Origin: Stieleria varia
GTDB taxonomy: Bacteria; Planctomycetota; Planctomycetia; Pirellulales; Pirellulaceae
Direction of reading: 5' to 3'
Assembly: GCF_038443385.1 (NCBI RefSeq)
Contig: NZ_CP151726.1
Location: forward strand, 6,200,001 to 6,264,000
Length of the DNA stretch: 64,000 bases
Position 1 is the first letter of the stretch; each line of letters begins with the position of its first letter. The translations under genes and the position numbers were made by a program. This document shows, one piece after another, positions 16,347 through 26,041 of this stretch. The notes below the pieces were generated by a model. The model worked only from the letters and a program-made list of their open reading frames with translations. It did not search any database and was not told the origin of the DNA.

Positions 16347-19300
16347 CTATCGGCGATCGATGCCTGATGGCGGTGGAGGCCGTTGGGCAGACGACCCCAT
16401 GCCGGGGAAGAGCCTTTCGAGGGTTTGCCCGACACCATCGAGGGCGCGACGCTCGATCATCGGATCCTCCAGCGGACCACGAACATCTACGGTCCACAGC
16501 GTGTAGCGTTGGCTCTTTAGGGGGCTGAGCAGTTGGCTGAACCCGTTGCGTGGGCTGACACGGGTGTTGAAAGTGAGATCCAGTTCACGGCGTCGATCCA
16601 GCGTTCCGCTGCCTTGCAGTGCGATCAAGCTGCCCCACATTTTCAGATCGTTAAAGATCAACTCGCTTTCGCTGAGCGTGAACTTGACATCGCCGTTGGT
16701 GAACGCCACGTCTTCCGTAGCCGTGATCGAAAACAGATTCAGCAACTGCACCAAGAAGGGTAGTTGATACAGGTTGGCATTCTCGACCGTGACGGCACCG
16801 TTGCCGCTGAGCAACTCGGTTGTCCCCAGCAGACCCTCTAATGTCATTCGGCCATTGAGTGTTCCCGTCAGTTCACTGCGTCCTTCGCCGATCTCCGCCA
16901 GGATCGACGGAACCTGGGCATCTTGCAGTGCCATCTGAACGTCAAAACTCGCGTCTGACAACAACACGCTTCCTTGCACGCTGGCGTGACCGCCAAAGAG
17001 ATTTCCTTGCAAAGGAATGGCTTGGTCGGTCACCGATCCGAGTTGTAGCAGGTCATCGACGACGGAATAGGGGCCTCGGATGCCGGTGATTTGCAAATCA
17101 TCAACGTGCATGGAATCGATTTGGACATCGCCGTTGGCACGAATGCCGGATTCGTCTTTCTTGCCTCGGACGAACAGCTCACCACGCAGGGAGTGTACCG
17201 GGCCGACGTCGCCGATTCGGTTGCCCTCCAGTTGCAGAACGAGATTCCAATCGAACACAGGGTTGGGATTGTTTTCGTCCGACAACAAGGTTTCGGTTCT
17301 GCCGCGGACGCCGACCGGTCCTCGCAACTGCAATTCCCGCATGGCTTGTCGCATCTCGATCGGCAACGCTTCGATGAGTTCCGCATCCGGATTCAGCCGG
17401 CTGCCGCTGTGGACATCCAGCACCAATCGCCAGCGACCGTCGGGGCGTTTGCCACAGAATCCTTCGGCGGACAATCGTGTCGCATCGTGTTGGGCACGCA
17501 GCGAATCGATGGTGACTTTCTCGCCGTCAAATCGTACCAAGCCGTCGGTGATGTCCAGTCGATAGGGTAGGGCGACCGGTTGCAAACGCAGTGCGGGCTG
17601 AGATGGACTCTCTGTGATGTGCTCTCGCGCCGCGACATCCATCTCCAGGGGAGCGATTTCGCCGGTCACCGGATCGGGATGCTGCTGCGTCAGTTTGACG
17701 AACAGTTCGTCCAGCACACCGCTTGGCGAAAGTGCATCCCAAGTCATCTGGGAGGCTTCTGGCAAAGAGGCTCTCAGGGCGCCGTCCATGGGCACGTCGG
17801 TGGCGTGAAAATCCAGCTCCATGGCAGGCAGCGTCGCGACGGACGGTGTGTTCGGTGACGGTGTGTTCGGTGACGGTGTGTTCGGTGACGGTGTGTTCGG
17901 GTACAGCGGCTTCGGTGGCAGACGATAGATTCCGTTGCAGGCGATCCGGCCTCCGCTGGCATTCACGCCGTGGAACTCTTGGATGTAGACATCGTCGTTA
18001 CGCAGTTGAACGTTGCCGGTGACGTTGTAGATCGGATACGCGAATTTGTCGAAGCGGATGGTCCCGTCAAAGACTTGCAGTTTGATGTCTCGGTACTCGT
18101 CTCCTGATTTGTCGTTCCCCAGGATGGCGGTTTGCAAGTGGATCGCGCCGCGGGGATTGAGCGAGCGCATGAACGACTCAAGTTTTGAAGTTGCCTTTCC
18201 GCGTGGTGACAAGGAATCCAACATCACATTGTCGATGGCGATCGGTCCATCGGTTTGAATCGTAATCCGTTTCTCGATGGGCAACTCGGGACGTGTGGGA
18301 ACGACAAAAGCGCACTGCATGCCTTGCCCTCCCACGCGACCGACCATCAATTCGGACGAAACGATGGTGGGTGTCAGCTCGATGTCGCCCACGAGTTGTT
18401 GAACGGGATAAGGAAATTTTTCGTACCGGACATCGACGCCTTTGCATGTGACCGTCGCATTCGCCGACCACTTGCCGTTTTCAAATTTCAGTTGTGGAAT
18501 TCGAGCGTCCACTCGACCGTACGGCTGAAACTTGTCCCAGTGCGCTCGCAGCTTTTCGGGCAACACCGATGCGACCCGTTGATCCAACAGCAAGTGATTG
18601 ATCCCACAGTTGAGTTGCACCTTCGCGGGCCACTGCAATCCCTCCATTCGTCCGGTCACGTGATAGTTGGCGTCCCCCCACATGCCGTAAAAGGATTCAA
18701 TATCGACGCCGTCGCGGGTGCACGTGACGACGCCACCGAGACGATCCAAGGGTAACGGCAGAGCGGGATGTTCCAAGCGGCCGTCGCGAATCTTGGTCCG
18801 CGTCTTGAATGCGATCGGTGCATCGACGCGATAGCGTGCCGAAATCCGCGTGTCGCTGACGGCGGTCAGACCACGAGCCTGTTGAATCTTTTCGCGATAC
18901 GGTTCCGGCAAGCGATCGAACAAATCATCCGACCAACGCAGTCCGCCAATGCTGGCTTCGACATCTGCTCCGCCTGGAACGATATTGGCGTTGATCGCAA
19001 ATTCGTCGACGAACGAACTGCTCCCGCGCGCCGTAACGACTTTCTGGACCTCCACCACGTTGCCTTGGGCATCCATCGAACCTGCCAACGGATTCTCCGT
19101 GGTGACGATTTCGGCAAAGTTCATTTTGATCGGTTTGCCTGTGGATTGGTCCGAGATGAGTGTGAAGTCGACGTCTCGAACTTCGATTCGCGGACACGCT
19201 TTGGGACCAAACTTTGGCAATGGCCACAGAGACTGCAGCGAGATCGTTCCGTCGGCTCGCAATCGACCTTCGGCCTCGACGCCTTCGATCACCAAGCGAC

Positions 19301-19700
19301 GTGTTACCAGAGGGTTGCCACGTTCGAGCAAACGTTGCGGTTGAGTGTCGGCAACCACCACCAAGCGTTTGATGTGTACCATTTGCTCGGAGGGACCGGT
19401 CAGCATCTCAAGGCCGGCTTGGACCAATCCGCTTGACGACGCAGGTTCGGAGATCGAGATATTGTCAAAGATCAAACCGATCTTGGGATCGTAACGCCCA
19501 CGCTCGATCGAGACTTGCAAATTCGGATAGTGCTCGCGAAACGTCTTCTCAAGATGCCGCCGTGCTTGCTCGCCGACGGTTTGCGGAGCGATCGTCCAGA
19601 TGATGAACAGGCACCCGGCGATGACAAGCAACGAAAACAACCCACGAGAGGAATGTCTCGAGGGTTTCGCGTCAGTCGTCCTGGCTTCCTTGCCGGCCAA
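16347..19700 (-). CDS. AsmA-like giant inner-membrane/periplasmic protein
   Basis: 1117 residues with one N-terminal membrane helix ('LFSLLVIAGCLFIIWTIAP', about 21-40) and a long beta-rich periplasmic body. Repeated segments such as 'VTIDSLRAQHDATRLSAEGFCG', 'GHASVQGSVLLSDASFDVQMALQDAQVP' and the C-terminal 'LTGTLNGRMTLEGLLGTTELLSGNGAVTVENANLYQLPFL...LLNLFSI' are typical of the AsmA/DUF3971/TamB-like bridge proteins, which are thought to carry lipids between membranes or shape outer-membrane assembly. The TTG start at 19700 is supported by GGAGCAGGA just upstream. Residues about 600-620 contain PNTPS repeated four times, from a 15-bp DNA repeat. The last residues are Pro-rich. Confidence 0.75.
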   Translation of the reverse strand: MAGKEARTTDAKPSRHSSRGLFSLLVIAGCLFIIWTIAPQTVGEQARRHLEKTFREHYPNLQVSIERGRYDPKIGLIFDNISISEPASSSGLVQAGLEMLTGPSEQMVHIKRLVVVADTQPQRLLERGNPLVTRRLVIEGVEAEGRLRADGTISLQSLWPLPKFGPKACPRIEVRDVDFTLISDQSTGKPIKMNFAEIVTTENPLAGSMDAQGNVVEVQKVVTARGSSSFVDEFAINANIVPGGADVEASIGGLRWSDDLFDRLPEPYREKIQQARGLTAVSDTRISARYRVDAPIAFKTRTKIRDGRLEHPALPLPLDRLGGVVTCTRDGVDIESFYGMWGDANYHVTGRMEGLQWPAKVQLNCGINHLLLDQRVASVLPEKLRAHWDKFQPYGRVDARIPQLKFENGKWSANATVTCKGVDVRYEKFPYPVQQLVGDIELTPTIVSSELMVGRVGGQGMQCAFVVPTRPELPIEKRITIQTDGPIAIDNVMLDSLSPRGKATSKLESFMRSLNPRGAIHLQTAILGNDKSGDEYRDIKLQVFDGTIRFDKFAYPIYNVTGNVQLRNDDVYIQEFHGVNASGGRIACNGIYRLPPKPLYPNTPSPNTPSPNTPSPNTPSVATLPAMELDFHATDVPMDGALRASLPEASQMTWDALSPSGVLDELFVKLTQQHPDPVTGEIAPLEMDVAAREHITESPSQPALRLQPVALPYRLDITDGLVRFDGEKVTIDSLRAQHDATRLSAEGFCGKRPDGRWRLVLDVHSGSRLNPDAELIEALPIEMRQAMRELQLRGPVGVRGRTETLLSDENNPNPVFDWNLVLQLEGNRIGDVGPVHSLRGELFVRGKKDESGIRANGDVQIDSMHVDDLQITGIRGPYSVVDDLLQLGSVTDQAIPLQGNLFGGHASVQGSVLLSDASFDVQMALQDAQVPSILAEIGEGRSELTGTLNGRMTLEGLLGTTELLSGNGAVTVENANLYQLPFLVQLLNLFSITATEDVAFTNGDVKFTLSESELIFNDLKMWGSLIALQGSGTLDRRRELDLTFNTRVSPRNGFSQLLSPLKSQRYTLWTVDVRGPLEDPMIERRALDGVGQTLERLFPGMGSSAQRPPPPSGIDRR
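17842..17900. repeat. 15-bp tandem repeat (four units) inside the AsmA-like gene
   Basis: The unit ggtgacggtgtgttc is repeated four times without a break, encoding PNTPS repeats on the minus strand. The units are nearly identical, which suggests recent slippage. All units are a multiple of three, so copy-number change keeps the frame. Confidence 0.9.
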
Positions 19701-19768
19701 TCCTGCTCCGTATCAATCTAGTGCCGTCATCCTTGGCAATTGCTCTGCGTGCGATGGTAGTCCCTGTT

Positions 19769-21403
19769 TCACGGCTCTATCCAGCCCAAAAACGACCAAA
19801 ACCGATAGATCCAAGGGCTTTGCCAAGGACTCGACAGTGCCGTTGCCATCGAAAAAACACTCCACGCTAGCAAGCCGATCGCCAGCCATCGGGTGGCCGC
19901 CCAGTCGGTCATTTTTCGCAATCCCCAGGCAGCAGCCAGCAACCACATCGGAGCGAACCACAGCATCCAGCGGAAACACACGCTGACACCGCCATAATTG
20001 CGGTCGATCTCCGGTCGCATCACATAAAAGGCACCGCAGACAACGCTGGCAACCGCCATCGCGGCAACGATCAGCCAGAATCGGTTCTCACGATCTGCCA
20101 GCACGCTAGCAATACCAATTAGCGAAATCACCCAAATCGGCGTGAGCGAAAAGATCCCGTAGTGGCCGATCATCATGTTGGCAAAATAGGTCAACCTCGA
20201 CGGCTCACCTTTGTCGACCCCACGTCGACGATCCCCGATCCAGTAGCTGGTTGGATAGTCGTACCAGTCATCCCAATCACGGATTTCGAACTCGGTGGGG
20301 GAGCTTTGTTTGAGTGCATAAAATCGATGTCCGTTGACGACGGCTCGCCAGCGATCCTGATCGTCCGTAGGTTCGATGGTCACCTCGGAGTCCGCAAACT
20401 CGCGTTTCGCTTTGGCCAGTTCATCGATGACATCGAGGGCGGCAGGCAATTCGTTTTCGGCCGCCGAAACCAAGGCGAGGACCGAGCCATCGCCGCGGTG
20501 CATGTAGGGCGGACGCAGGCATCCATGGGCGGCATAGTTGGTCACAAAGAACGCAATGGCGACGACGGCGACCCCTGCCGTGTAGCCGACCAAGGCGCTG
20601 CGACGCGTGAGCAACAAGATGCCGCCCCACAAAGCGACCATGGAGAGCGCGGGCAGTTCATTTGCGGCGGTGAATCCCGCCGCCATTCCGGCAACGATCC
20701 ACAGCCAGGACGGTGTGTGATAGCGCCGACTACGGACGAACAAGTACATCGTCAACGCGGTCATGGCGGCTGCGGGCAAATGATTGTTCAGCGCGATTGC
20801 GAAGGGCAACATCATGGTGCCGAAGCACGTCGCAGCGGTCGCCATCATCACGGTCCATGGATCGCGAACAACCAAGCGGATGGCGGCCACGGTGCAACAG
20901 TAGAACAAGGCCAGCAGGGGCAGATTGATCAAGAACAGCAGGATCCGAGCCAAGTAGATCGGCTGATCCGTCAGTGTCATTCCAGTGACTTGATACAGGC
21001 ACCAGTAGACACCCGCGATCATCGTCGGAAACAACGGCGGCTTGCTGCTGTAATAGTGTTGTTTTCCGTCGTCGCCTTCGTGGCGTACCATATCGATGGT
21101 GTACCAAGGACGCCGGTTCTTTTTTTCGCCGGTGATGGCGACTTGCCGATCGATTTGATAGGTACCGTCTTCCACGAGTGCGGCGACCGTGCACCAACGA
21201 CTGCGATCATTCGCGCTCAGGAAAGCCGTGTCTCCTTCGCGACTGGTGACCACCGCCATCCGTGCCGACGCGATCACCAATGCGATCACGATCAGTAAAG
21301 TAGAGATCCCCAGTCGATGGGACTCCGGCTCTTCGGTCTCCCAGTCGTCGTCCTGGAAAACTTCTTCGTCGTCGTAGCGGTCGTCCGAAAAGAGCAGGCT
21401 CAT
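19769..21403 (-). CDS. Polytopic membrane protein, ArnT/PMT-like glycosyltransferase fold (putative)
   Basis: 544 residues. A charged Asp/Glu-rich N-terminus (about 1-28) is followed by about ten hydrophobic segments. After the first helix a loop has 'LSANDRSRWCTVAALVEDGTYQID', the place where family 39/83 glycosyltransferases have their acidic catalytic loop, here with Asp and Arg. 'SKPPLFPTMIAGVYW' is also typical ('K-P-P-L' motif of ArnT-like enzymes). The start ATG overlaps the stop of the preceding glycosyltransferase family 2 gene by 4 bp, which suggests the pair supplies and uses a lipid-linked sugar. The specific reaction is not known. Confidence 0.7.
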   Translation of the reverse strand: MSLLFSDDRYDDEEVFQDDDWETEEPESHRLGISTLLIVIALVIASARMAVVTSREGDTAFLSANDRSRWCTVAALVEDGTYQIDRQVAITGEKKNRRPWYTIDMVRHEGDDGKQHYYSSKPPLFPTMIAGVYWCLYQVTGMTLTDQPIYLARILLFLINLPLLALFYCCTVAAIRLVVRDPWTVMMATAATCFGTMMLPFAIALNNHLPAAAMTALTMYLFVRSRRYHTPSWLWIVAGMAAGFTAANELPALSMVALWGGILLLTRRSALVGYTAGVAVVAIAFFVTNYAAHGCLRPPYMHRGDGSVLALVSAAENELPAALDVIDELAKAKREFADSEVTIEPTDDQDRWRAVVNGHRFYALKQSSPTEFEIRDWDDWYDYPTSYWIGDRRRGVDKGEPSRLTYFANMMIGHYGIFSLTPIWVISLIGIASVLADRENRFWLIVAAMAVASVVCGAFYVMRPEIDRNYGGVSVCFRWMLWFAPMWLLAAAWGLRKMTDWAATRWLAIGLLAWSVFSMATALSSPWQSPWIYRFWSFLGWIEP

Positions 21404-22518
21404 GACGGTTCCCCCGCGCGGTTGAAGTCACCAGCCTTGAAATTGGTGCCGACAGCCAGGGAATTGGTGCCGACAGCCTTGGAATTACTGCCGACTGCTT
21501 CGGAGATGTTATACGGTCGCTTGGCCGAATCCGATTCGGCGACGATCAGTTCAGCCAGCAGTCCAGTAAGGAAGAGCTGTGAGCCGAGCAGGATCGCGAC
21601 GATGCAGTAATAAAACAGTGCGGATTGATGCAGATGCAAATAGCTATCCTCTTCGTAAAACACTCGCGTGATGACCCAGCGTGAGGACAGATACATCATC
21701 ACGACGCCGCCGATGGTGAAACAGAGCAGACCGAGTGTGCCGATCAAGTGCAGTGGTCGTTTGCCGAAGGTCGTCAGAAAGAAAACCGAGAGCAGATCCA
21801 GGAACCCTTTGACGATCCTCGCCACGCCGTATTTGGAGCTACCGAATTCGCGTTCGTGATGCACCACCGGGATCTGACCGACCCGCCATCCTTGAGCCGC
21901 CGCCAGGACCGGGACGAAACGGTGCAGTTCTCCGTACAGTCGGACGTCTTCGATCACTCCGCGTCGGTACGCTTTGAACCCACAGTTGTGATCGTGCAAT
22001 CGGACTCCGGTCATGGTGCTGACCAGCCAGTTGAACACTTTGCTCGGGTAGACTTTGTCCCACGAGTCCTTGCGTTTTTGTTTCCAGCCGCTGACCACAT
22101 CGAAGCCTTCGTCCAACTTTGCCAAGAAGCTGGGGACTTCGATCGGGTCGTCTTGCAGGTCCGCGTCCATCGTGAAGACGATCGTTCCGCGAGTCGCTTT
22201 GAAGCCCGCCGAGAGTGCGGCAGCCTTGCCAAAGTTTCGCCGAAATCGAATCGCGGTCACTTCACCACGCTGCGTCGCCAATTCCCGCATCCTCTGCCAA
22301 GTCGCGTCGGTGGACCCGTCGTCGACGAAGATGACTTCGTAGGTGTAACCGTTCTGCTGACAGACGCCGTGGATCTTTTCGACCAGCGTGACCACCGTTT
22401 GTTCTTCGTTCATCGTCGGGACAACGAACGACAATAACGGCGCGGGCGACGAGGTGGCATCGAGCGTGAGATCACCCACCGGAGCGGATTCGGGTGGCGG
22501 GGGCTCAAAATCGTTCAT
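21400..22518 (-). CDS. Family 2 glycosyltransferase (polyprenyl-phosphate sugar synthase type)
   Basis: 372 residues. GT-A fold N-terminus 'LSFVVPTMNEEQTVVTLVEKI', donor-binding 'EVIFVDDGSTDATWQ', 'IVFTMDADLQDDP' (DxD-type acidic motif), and 'HDHNCGFKAYRR'. Two transmembrane helices follow around residues 255-275 and 300-325, as in DPM1/GtrB enzymes that load mannose or glucose onto polyprenyl phosphate at the membrane. The last 30 residues contain 'AVGTNS/AVGTNF' repeats from three 21-bp units. It overlaps the downstream membrane protein by 4 bp and is divergent from the MoxR gene. Confidence 0.88.
   Translation of the reverse strand: MNDFEPPPPESAPVGDLTLDATSSPAPLLSFVVPTMNEEQTVVTLVEKIHGVCQQNGYTYEVIFVDDGSTDATWQRMRELATQRGEVTAIRFRRNFGKAAALSAGFKATRGTIVFTMDADLQDDPIEVPSFLAKLDEGFDVVSGWKQKRKDSWDKVYPSKVFNWLVSTMTGVRLHDHNCGFKAYRRGVIEDVRLYGELHRFVPVLAAAQGWRVGQIPVVHHEREFGSSKYGVARIVKGFLDLLSVFFLTTFGKRPLHLIGTLGLLCFTIGGVVMMYLSSRWVITRVFYEEDSYLHLHQSALFYYCIVAILLGSQLFLTGLLAELIVAESDSAKRPYNISEAVGSNSKAVGTNSLAVGTNFKAGDFNRAGEPS
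21437..21499. repeat. Three 21-bp tandem units at the 3' end of the glycosyltransferase gene
   Basis: Units at 21437-21457, 21458-21478 and 21479-21499 share ggaattggtgccgacagcc with a few changes in the third. They encode the C-terminal AVGTNS-like repeat. In-frame, so likely a slippage site. Confidence 0.85.
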
Positions 22519-22625
22519 TCGCGTCTGTCGGTCGGGGGGAGTGATTGTGCTGCAGGATTCTTATTACAATGTACTCGAAACATCAACATCCCATTTGCCT
22601 GCAGTCCGCACACGGTATCCAACCC

Positions 22626-23654
22626 ATGGTTCAGCCCCCGCCGATCGAAACGCAAGATGATTCCGCCAACGCCGCTCGGTTGGTCGAGGCCTGTTCCGCC
22701 ATTCGAGAACAAGTCGGACGGGTGGTGGTCGGCCAAGACGATGTGATCGAACAACTGTTGATCGCGATCTTGGCCCGTGGTCACTGTCTCTTGGAAGGCG
22801 TACCGGGACTGGCAAAGACGCTGATGATTCGTACGCTGGCCGAGTCGATGCACTTGACCTTTCGCCGCATCCAGTTCACGCCCGACCTGATGCCCGGCGA
22901 CATCACCGGTACTGAAATCATCCAAGAAGACCCCGAGACGGGGCGTCGCAAGATGATGTTCGAACGCGGGCCGGTTTTCACCCAAATGTTGCTGGCTGAC
23001 GAAATCAATCGAACGCCGCCCAAGACTCAGGCGGCGTTGTTGGAAGCCATGCAGGAACACGAGGTGACCGCTGCGGGACACACGTATCGCTTGGAAGAGC
23101 CGTTCTTTGTGCTCGCCACGCAGAACCCGATTGAACAAGAAGGCACGTATCCGTTGCCGGAAGCCCAACGTGACCGATTCCTCTTTCACGTCGTTGTCGA
23201 TTATCCGTCGCGAGACGAAGAGTCCGAGATCGTTGACCGAACGACATCGACGTTCGACTCTGTGGTCAAGGCGGTCGTGTCCGGCGAAGAAATCATCCAG
23301 TTCCAACAAACGGTGCGACGGGTTCCGTTGCCGCCGCACGTCAAAGATTGGGTGCTCGATGCAGTTCGCGCGGTGCGACCACGTGATCCCGAAAGCCGCA
23401 GTTGGACCAAAGAGTTGGTGGAATGGGGGCCGGGGCCCCGAGCCAGTCAACAATTGGTGCTGGCGGCGAAAGCACGTGCATTGGTTCATGGCCGACCCCA
23501 TGTGACGATCGATGACGTCCAAACCCTGGCGTTTCCCGTGCTGAGGCACCGCATTGTCCCCACGTTTGCCGCGGAAGCCGACGGGATCACGGTGGATGAT
23601 TTGATCGCGCGTTTGGTGAAGGAAATGGCCGTGAAACCCGCCGCAGTTGTTTGA
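22626..23654 (+). CDS. MoxR-family AAA ATPase
   Basis: 342 residues from the ATG at 22626 (in-frame ATG at 22569 would add 19). Walker A is 'GVPGLAKT', Walker B '[21 protein letters not shown]', sensor 1 '[25 protein letters not shown]', all typical of MoxR ATPases. These act as chaperones for metal insertion or envelope-stress complexes and are usually followed by DUF58 and von Willebrand-domain genes. Here the next gene is a uridylyltransferase, so the usual partners are not adjacent. It is divergent from the glycosyltransferase 2 gene. Confidence 0.92.
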   Translation: MVQPPPIETQDDSANAARLVEACSAIREQVGRVVVGQDDVIEQLLIAILARGHCLLEGVPGLAKTLMIRTLAESMHLTFRRIQFTPDLMPGDITGTEIIQEDPETGRRKMMFERGPVFTQMLLADEINRTPPKTQAALLEAMQEHEVTAAGHTYRLEEPFFVLATQNPIEQEGTYPLPEAQRDRFLFHVVVDYPSRDEESEIVDRTTSTFDSVVKAVVSGEEIIQFQQTVRRVPLPPHVKDWVLDAVRAVRPRDPESRSWTKELVEWGPGPRASQQLVLAAKARALVHGRPHVTIDDVQTLAFPVLRHRIVPTFAAEADGITVDDLIARLVKEMAVKPAAVV

Positions 23655-23672
23655 AACCGGGACAGCAGCAAC

Positions 23673-23692
23673 GGGGAATTCTGGCGAATCCC
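23673..23692. repeat. Short dispersed intergenic repeat, reverse copy
   Basis: ggggaattctggcgaatccc is the reverse complement of the motif at 3793-3811 (19 bp identical). Confidence 0.6.
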
Positions 23693-23805
23693 ATTACGGG
23701 TGAAGTGAGGACAGCGGTCGCCATGCGGGGCACGGGTGTTGTAATTGTTGACGTCGATTCATACTGACGCGTGTTCTGATTTCACGTACTCGACTCAACG
23801 AAAAC

Positions 23806-25185
23806 ATGCATTCAACATCCGATACTTGGCAAGCGATCGCAGACAAACTGACTGAGGCAGGCTCTCCCGCGGTCATTCACGAGATCTTTCGCAGGCAGTT
23901 CGAGCGTCTCGCCAGCGGTGCCGAGACTTACCTGCGCGAAGCCGATATTCGACCTGCCACCGGTGTTGTTGACGCCGAGACATTGCCCGATGAACTGGAG
24001 CAAATCGGCAACGAACACTTGGATCAGTCGGCGTTGTTGAAGCTCAACGGTGGACTGGGGACCAGCATGGGTTTGGAGGGGCCGAAATCGTTGTTGCCCG
24101 TTCGTGGTCGGACGACTTTTCTGGAGTTGATTCTTCAGCAGACCGGGTTGCTCGGCGTTCCGCTGGTGCTGATGAATAGCTTCTCCACCGAAATCGAGAC
24201 CGCCGCGGCGGTCTCCGACGCAGAGAACGTCGTTTCCTTTTTGCAGCATCAGGTCCCCAAGCTCGATGCAGAAACACTGCTGCCTGCGGAGTGGCCCAGT
24301 GACTTGACGATGGAATGGTGTCCGCCAGGGCATGGCGATATCTATGCGGCGTTGGTGACCACTGGGACGATGGAACGACTGATCGGCCAAGGACGCCGGT
24401 ACTTGTTCGTCTCCAACGCGGATAACCTCGGCGCGACGATGAACACGCGTTTGCTGGGGCACCTGATCCAGTCCGGTGCTTCGTTCATGATGGAAGTCGC
24501 CGATCGGACGATGGCTGATCGCAAAGGCGGTCACTTGGCGATGGACACCAACGGTGGTTGGTTGTTGCGTGAGTCGGCGCAATGCCATCCCAGCGAGGAA
24601 GCCCAGTTCCAGGACATCACGGTGCATCGTTATTTCAACACCAACAACCTCTGGATCGACTTGGTCGCACTGCAACAGCACCTTGATCAAAGCGGCGGCT
24701 CGTTGGACTTGCCGATGATCGCCAATCGCAAAACGGTCGACCCCAAGGACACTCAGTCGCCGGCGGTCTATCAGTTGGAAACCGCGATGGGGGCTGCGAT
24801 CGCTTGCCTGCCCAATGCGACGGCCGTTCGAGTGCCCCGATCGCGGTTTGCGCCGGTCAAAACGACGGGCGACTTGTTGGCCGTACGCAGTGACGCGTAC
24901 GAGATCGCGGAGGATCGGTCGGTGCGATTGATTGCAGAGCGAAAGGGAGTGCCGCCGAACGTCCAGTTGGACAAAGCGAATTATCGAACGATCGCGGACT
25001 TGGACGAACGGATCCGCGAAATTCCATCGCTGCGAGACTGCGTGACGTTGACGGTTCAAGGCGACGTGGAATTCGCCGCCGATGTGTCGTTTTCCGGAGA
25101 AGTGGCAATCACGAACCAGTCAGGTGGACGCCAAGTGCTTAGTAGCGGAGAGTACACCGGTGAGGTGACGCTGACGGGTGCTTAG
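23806..25185 (+). CDS. UTP-glucose-1-phosphate uridylyltransferase (UDPGP family)
   Basis: 459 residues. The nucleotide-binding signature 'LKLNGGLGTSMGLEGPKSL' is at about residues 73-91, followed by 'LMNSFSTE', 'WCPPGHGDIYAAL' and 'YLFVSNADNLGATMN' (uridine- and sugar-binding loops of the eukaryote-type UDPGP fold), then 'FNTNNLWIDL', and a C-terminal left-handed beta-helix tail ending 'SGEYTGEVTLTGA'. It makes UDP-glucose (or a related UDP-sugar) from UTP and sugar-1-phosphate for glycan synthesis. The length agrees with the eukaryote-like branch rather than the ~300-residue bacterial GalU. Its 3' end overlaps the convergent phosphoesterase by 4 bp. Confidence 0.9.
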   Translation: MHSTSDTWQAIADKLTEAGSPAVIHEIFRRQFERLASGAETYLREADIRPATGVVDAETLPDELEQIGNEHLDQSALLKLNGGLGTSMGLEGPKSLLPVRGRTTFLELILQQTGLLGVPLVLMNSFSTEIETAAAVSDAENVVSFLQHQVPKLDAETLLPAEWPSDLTMEWCPPGHGDIYAALVTTGTMERLIGQGRRYLFVSNADNLGATMNTRLLGHLIQSGASFMMEVADRTMADRKGGHLAMDTNGGWLLRESAQCHPSEEAQFQDITVHRYFNTNNLWIDLVALQQHLDQSGGSLDLPMIANRKTVDPKDTQSPAVYQLETAMGAAIACLPNATAVRVPRSRFAPVKTTGDLLAVRSDAYEIAEDRSVRLIAERKGVPPNVQLDKANYRTIADLDERIREIPSLRDCVTLTVQGDVEFAADVSFSGEVAITNQSGGRQVLSSGEYTGEVTLTGA

Positions 25186-25940
25186 CGGCCTTCGCGGAGG
25201 CGGTAGCCGAGGAAATTATCGAGCTCCGGTTCGGCTTCGATTTTTCGCACCGTGTCTTCGATGTCATATTCCACGCGGTGGTACGCCACCGAATCTCCGT
25301 CGAACACGACGTAGCAACTGCGTGAATCGCCGTCGCGGGGCTGACCGACGCTGCCGACGTTGATCATCAACCGCTTATTTGCATTGGTGACCGAGTAGCT
25401 ACCGACGATTTCCGTGTGACGGATGAACTGGTGATCGGTGGTGAAGATGCCGGGGACGTGCGTGTGTCCTTGGAAACACAGATGCGGCACCATCGAAAAC
25501 AGCTTTTCCATCTTCTTGATGTTCTGGATGTCTTCGGGCATCACGTATTCGTTTGTCGGCCCACGAGGGGAGCCGTGCACGAACAGGACGTTGGATTCAC
25601 GGACGGTGCGTGGCAGCTCGCACAAAAACTCCATTCTCTTGCGACTCTGCTCGGGGCCATCGCGTCCGGATTCCAGTTGGTTACGAGTCCAAAAGATGGC
25701 CTGTTCGGCCGTCACATTGAATCCCTCCGGGTCAAACAGCGCGCTGCTGTCGTGGTTGCCCAGGACACAGAACCCAAAGCCCATCACGATATCGAGGCAT
25801 TGACAGGGTTCGGGGCCGTAGCCGACCACGTCGCCGAGACAGACGATGCGATCGACATTCTGTGTAGCGACATGATCCAAGACGGTTTTGAGCGCCGTCA
25901 GATTGCCGTGGATATCGCTAAGGATCGCGGTTCGAGTCAC
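25182..25940 (-). CDS. Calcineurin-like metallophosphoesterase
   Basis: 252 residues, GTG start. Metal-site motifs in order: 'AILSDIHGN' (DxH), 'CLGDVVGYGP' (GD), 'VLGNHD' (GNHD) and 'CFQGHTHVPG' (GHTH), the full set for a binuclear YfcE/diadenosine-tetraphosphatase-like fold. Substrate unknown; close relatives act on phosphodiesters or phosphoproteins. It lies 100 bp from a paralogue of nearly equal length on the same strand. Confidence 0.9.
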   Translation of the reverse strand: MTRTAILSDIHGNLTALKTVLDHVATQNVDRIVCLGDVVGYGPEPCQCLDIVMGFGFCVLGNHDSSALFDPEGFNVTAEQAIFWTRNQLESGRDGPEQSRKRMEFLCELPRTVRESNVLFVHGSPRGPTNEYVMPEDIQNIKKMEKLFSMVPHLCFQGHTHVPGIFTTDHQFIRHTEIVGSYSVTNANKRLMINVGSVGQPRDGDSRSCYVVFDGDSVAYHRVEYDIEDTVRKIEAEPELDNFLGYRLREGR

Positions 25941-26041
25941 GATGGGGTCAATTCTGGTCAGTGGAGATTGGTCCGCGTGCCGGATCGTGAGCGTGATGGA
26001 GCTTACCGACTTTGGTTTGAGCTTACTATCCGTCGGTGCTG

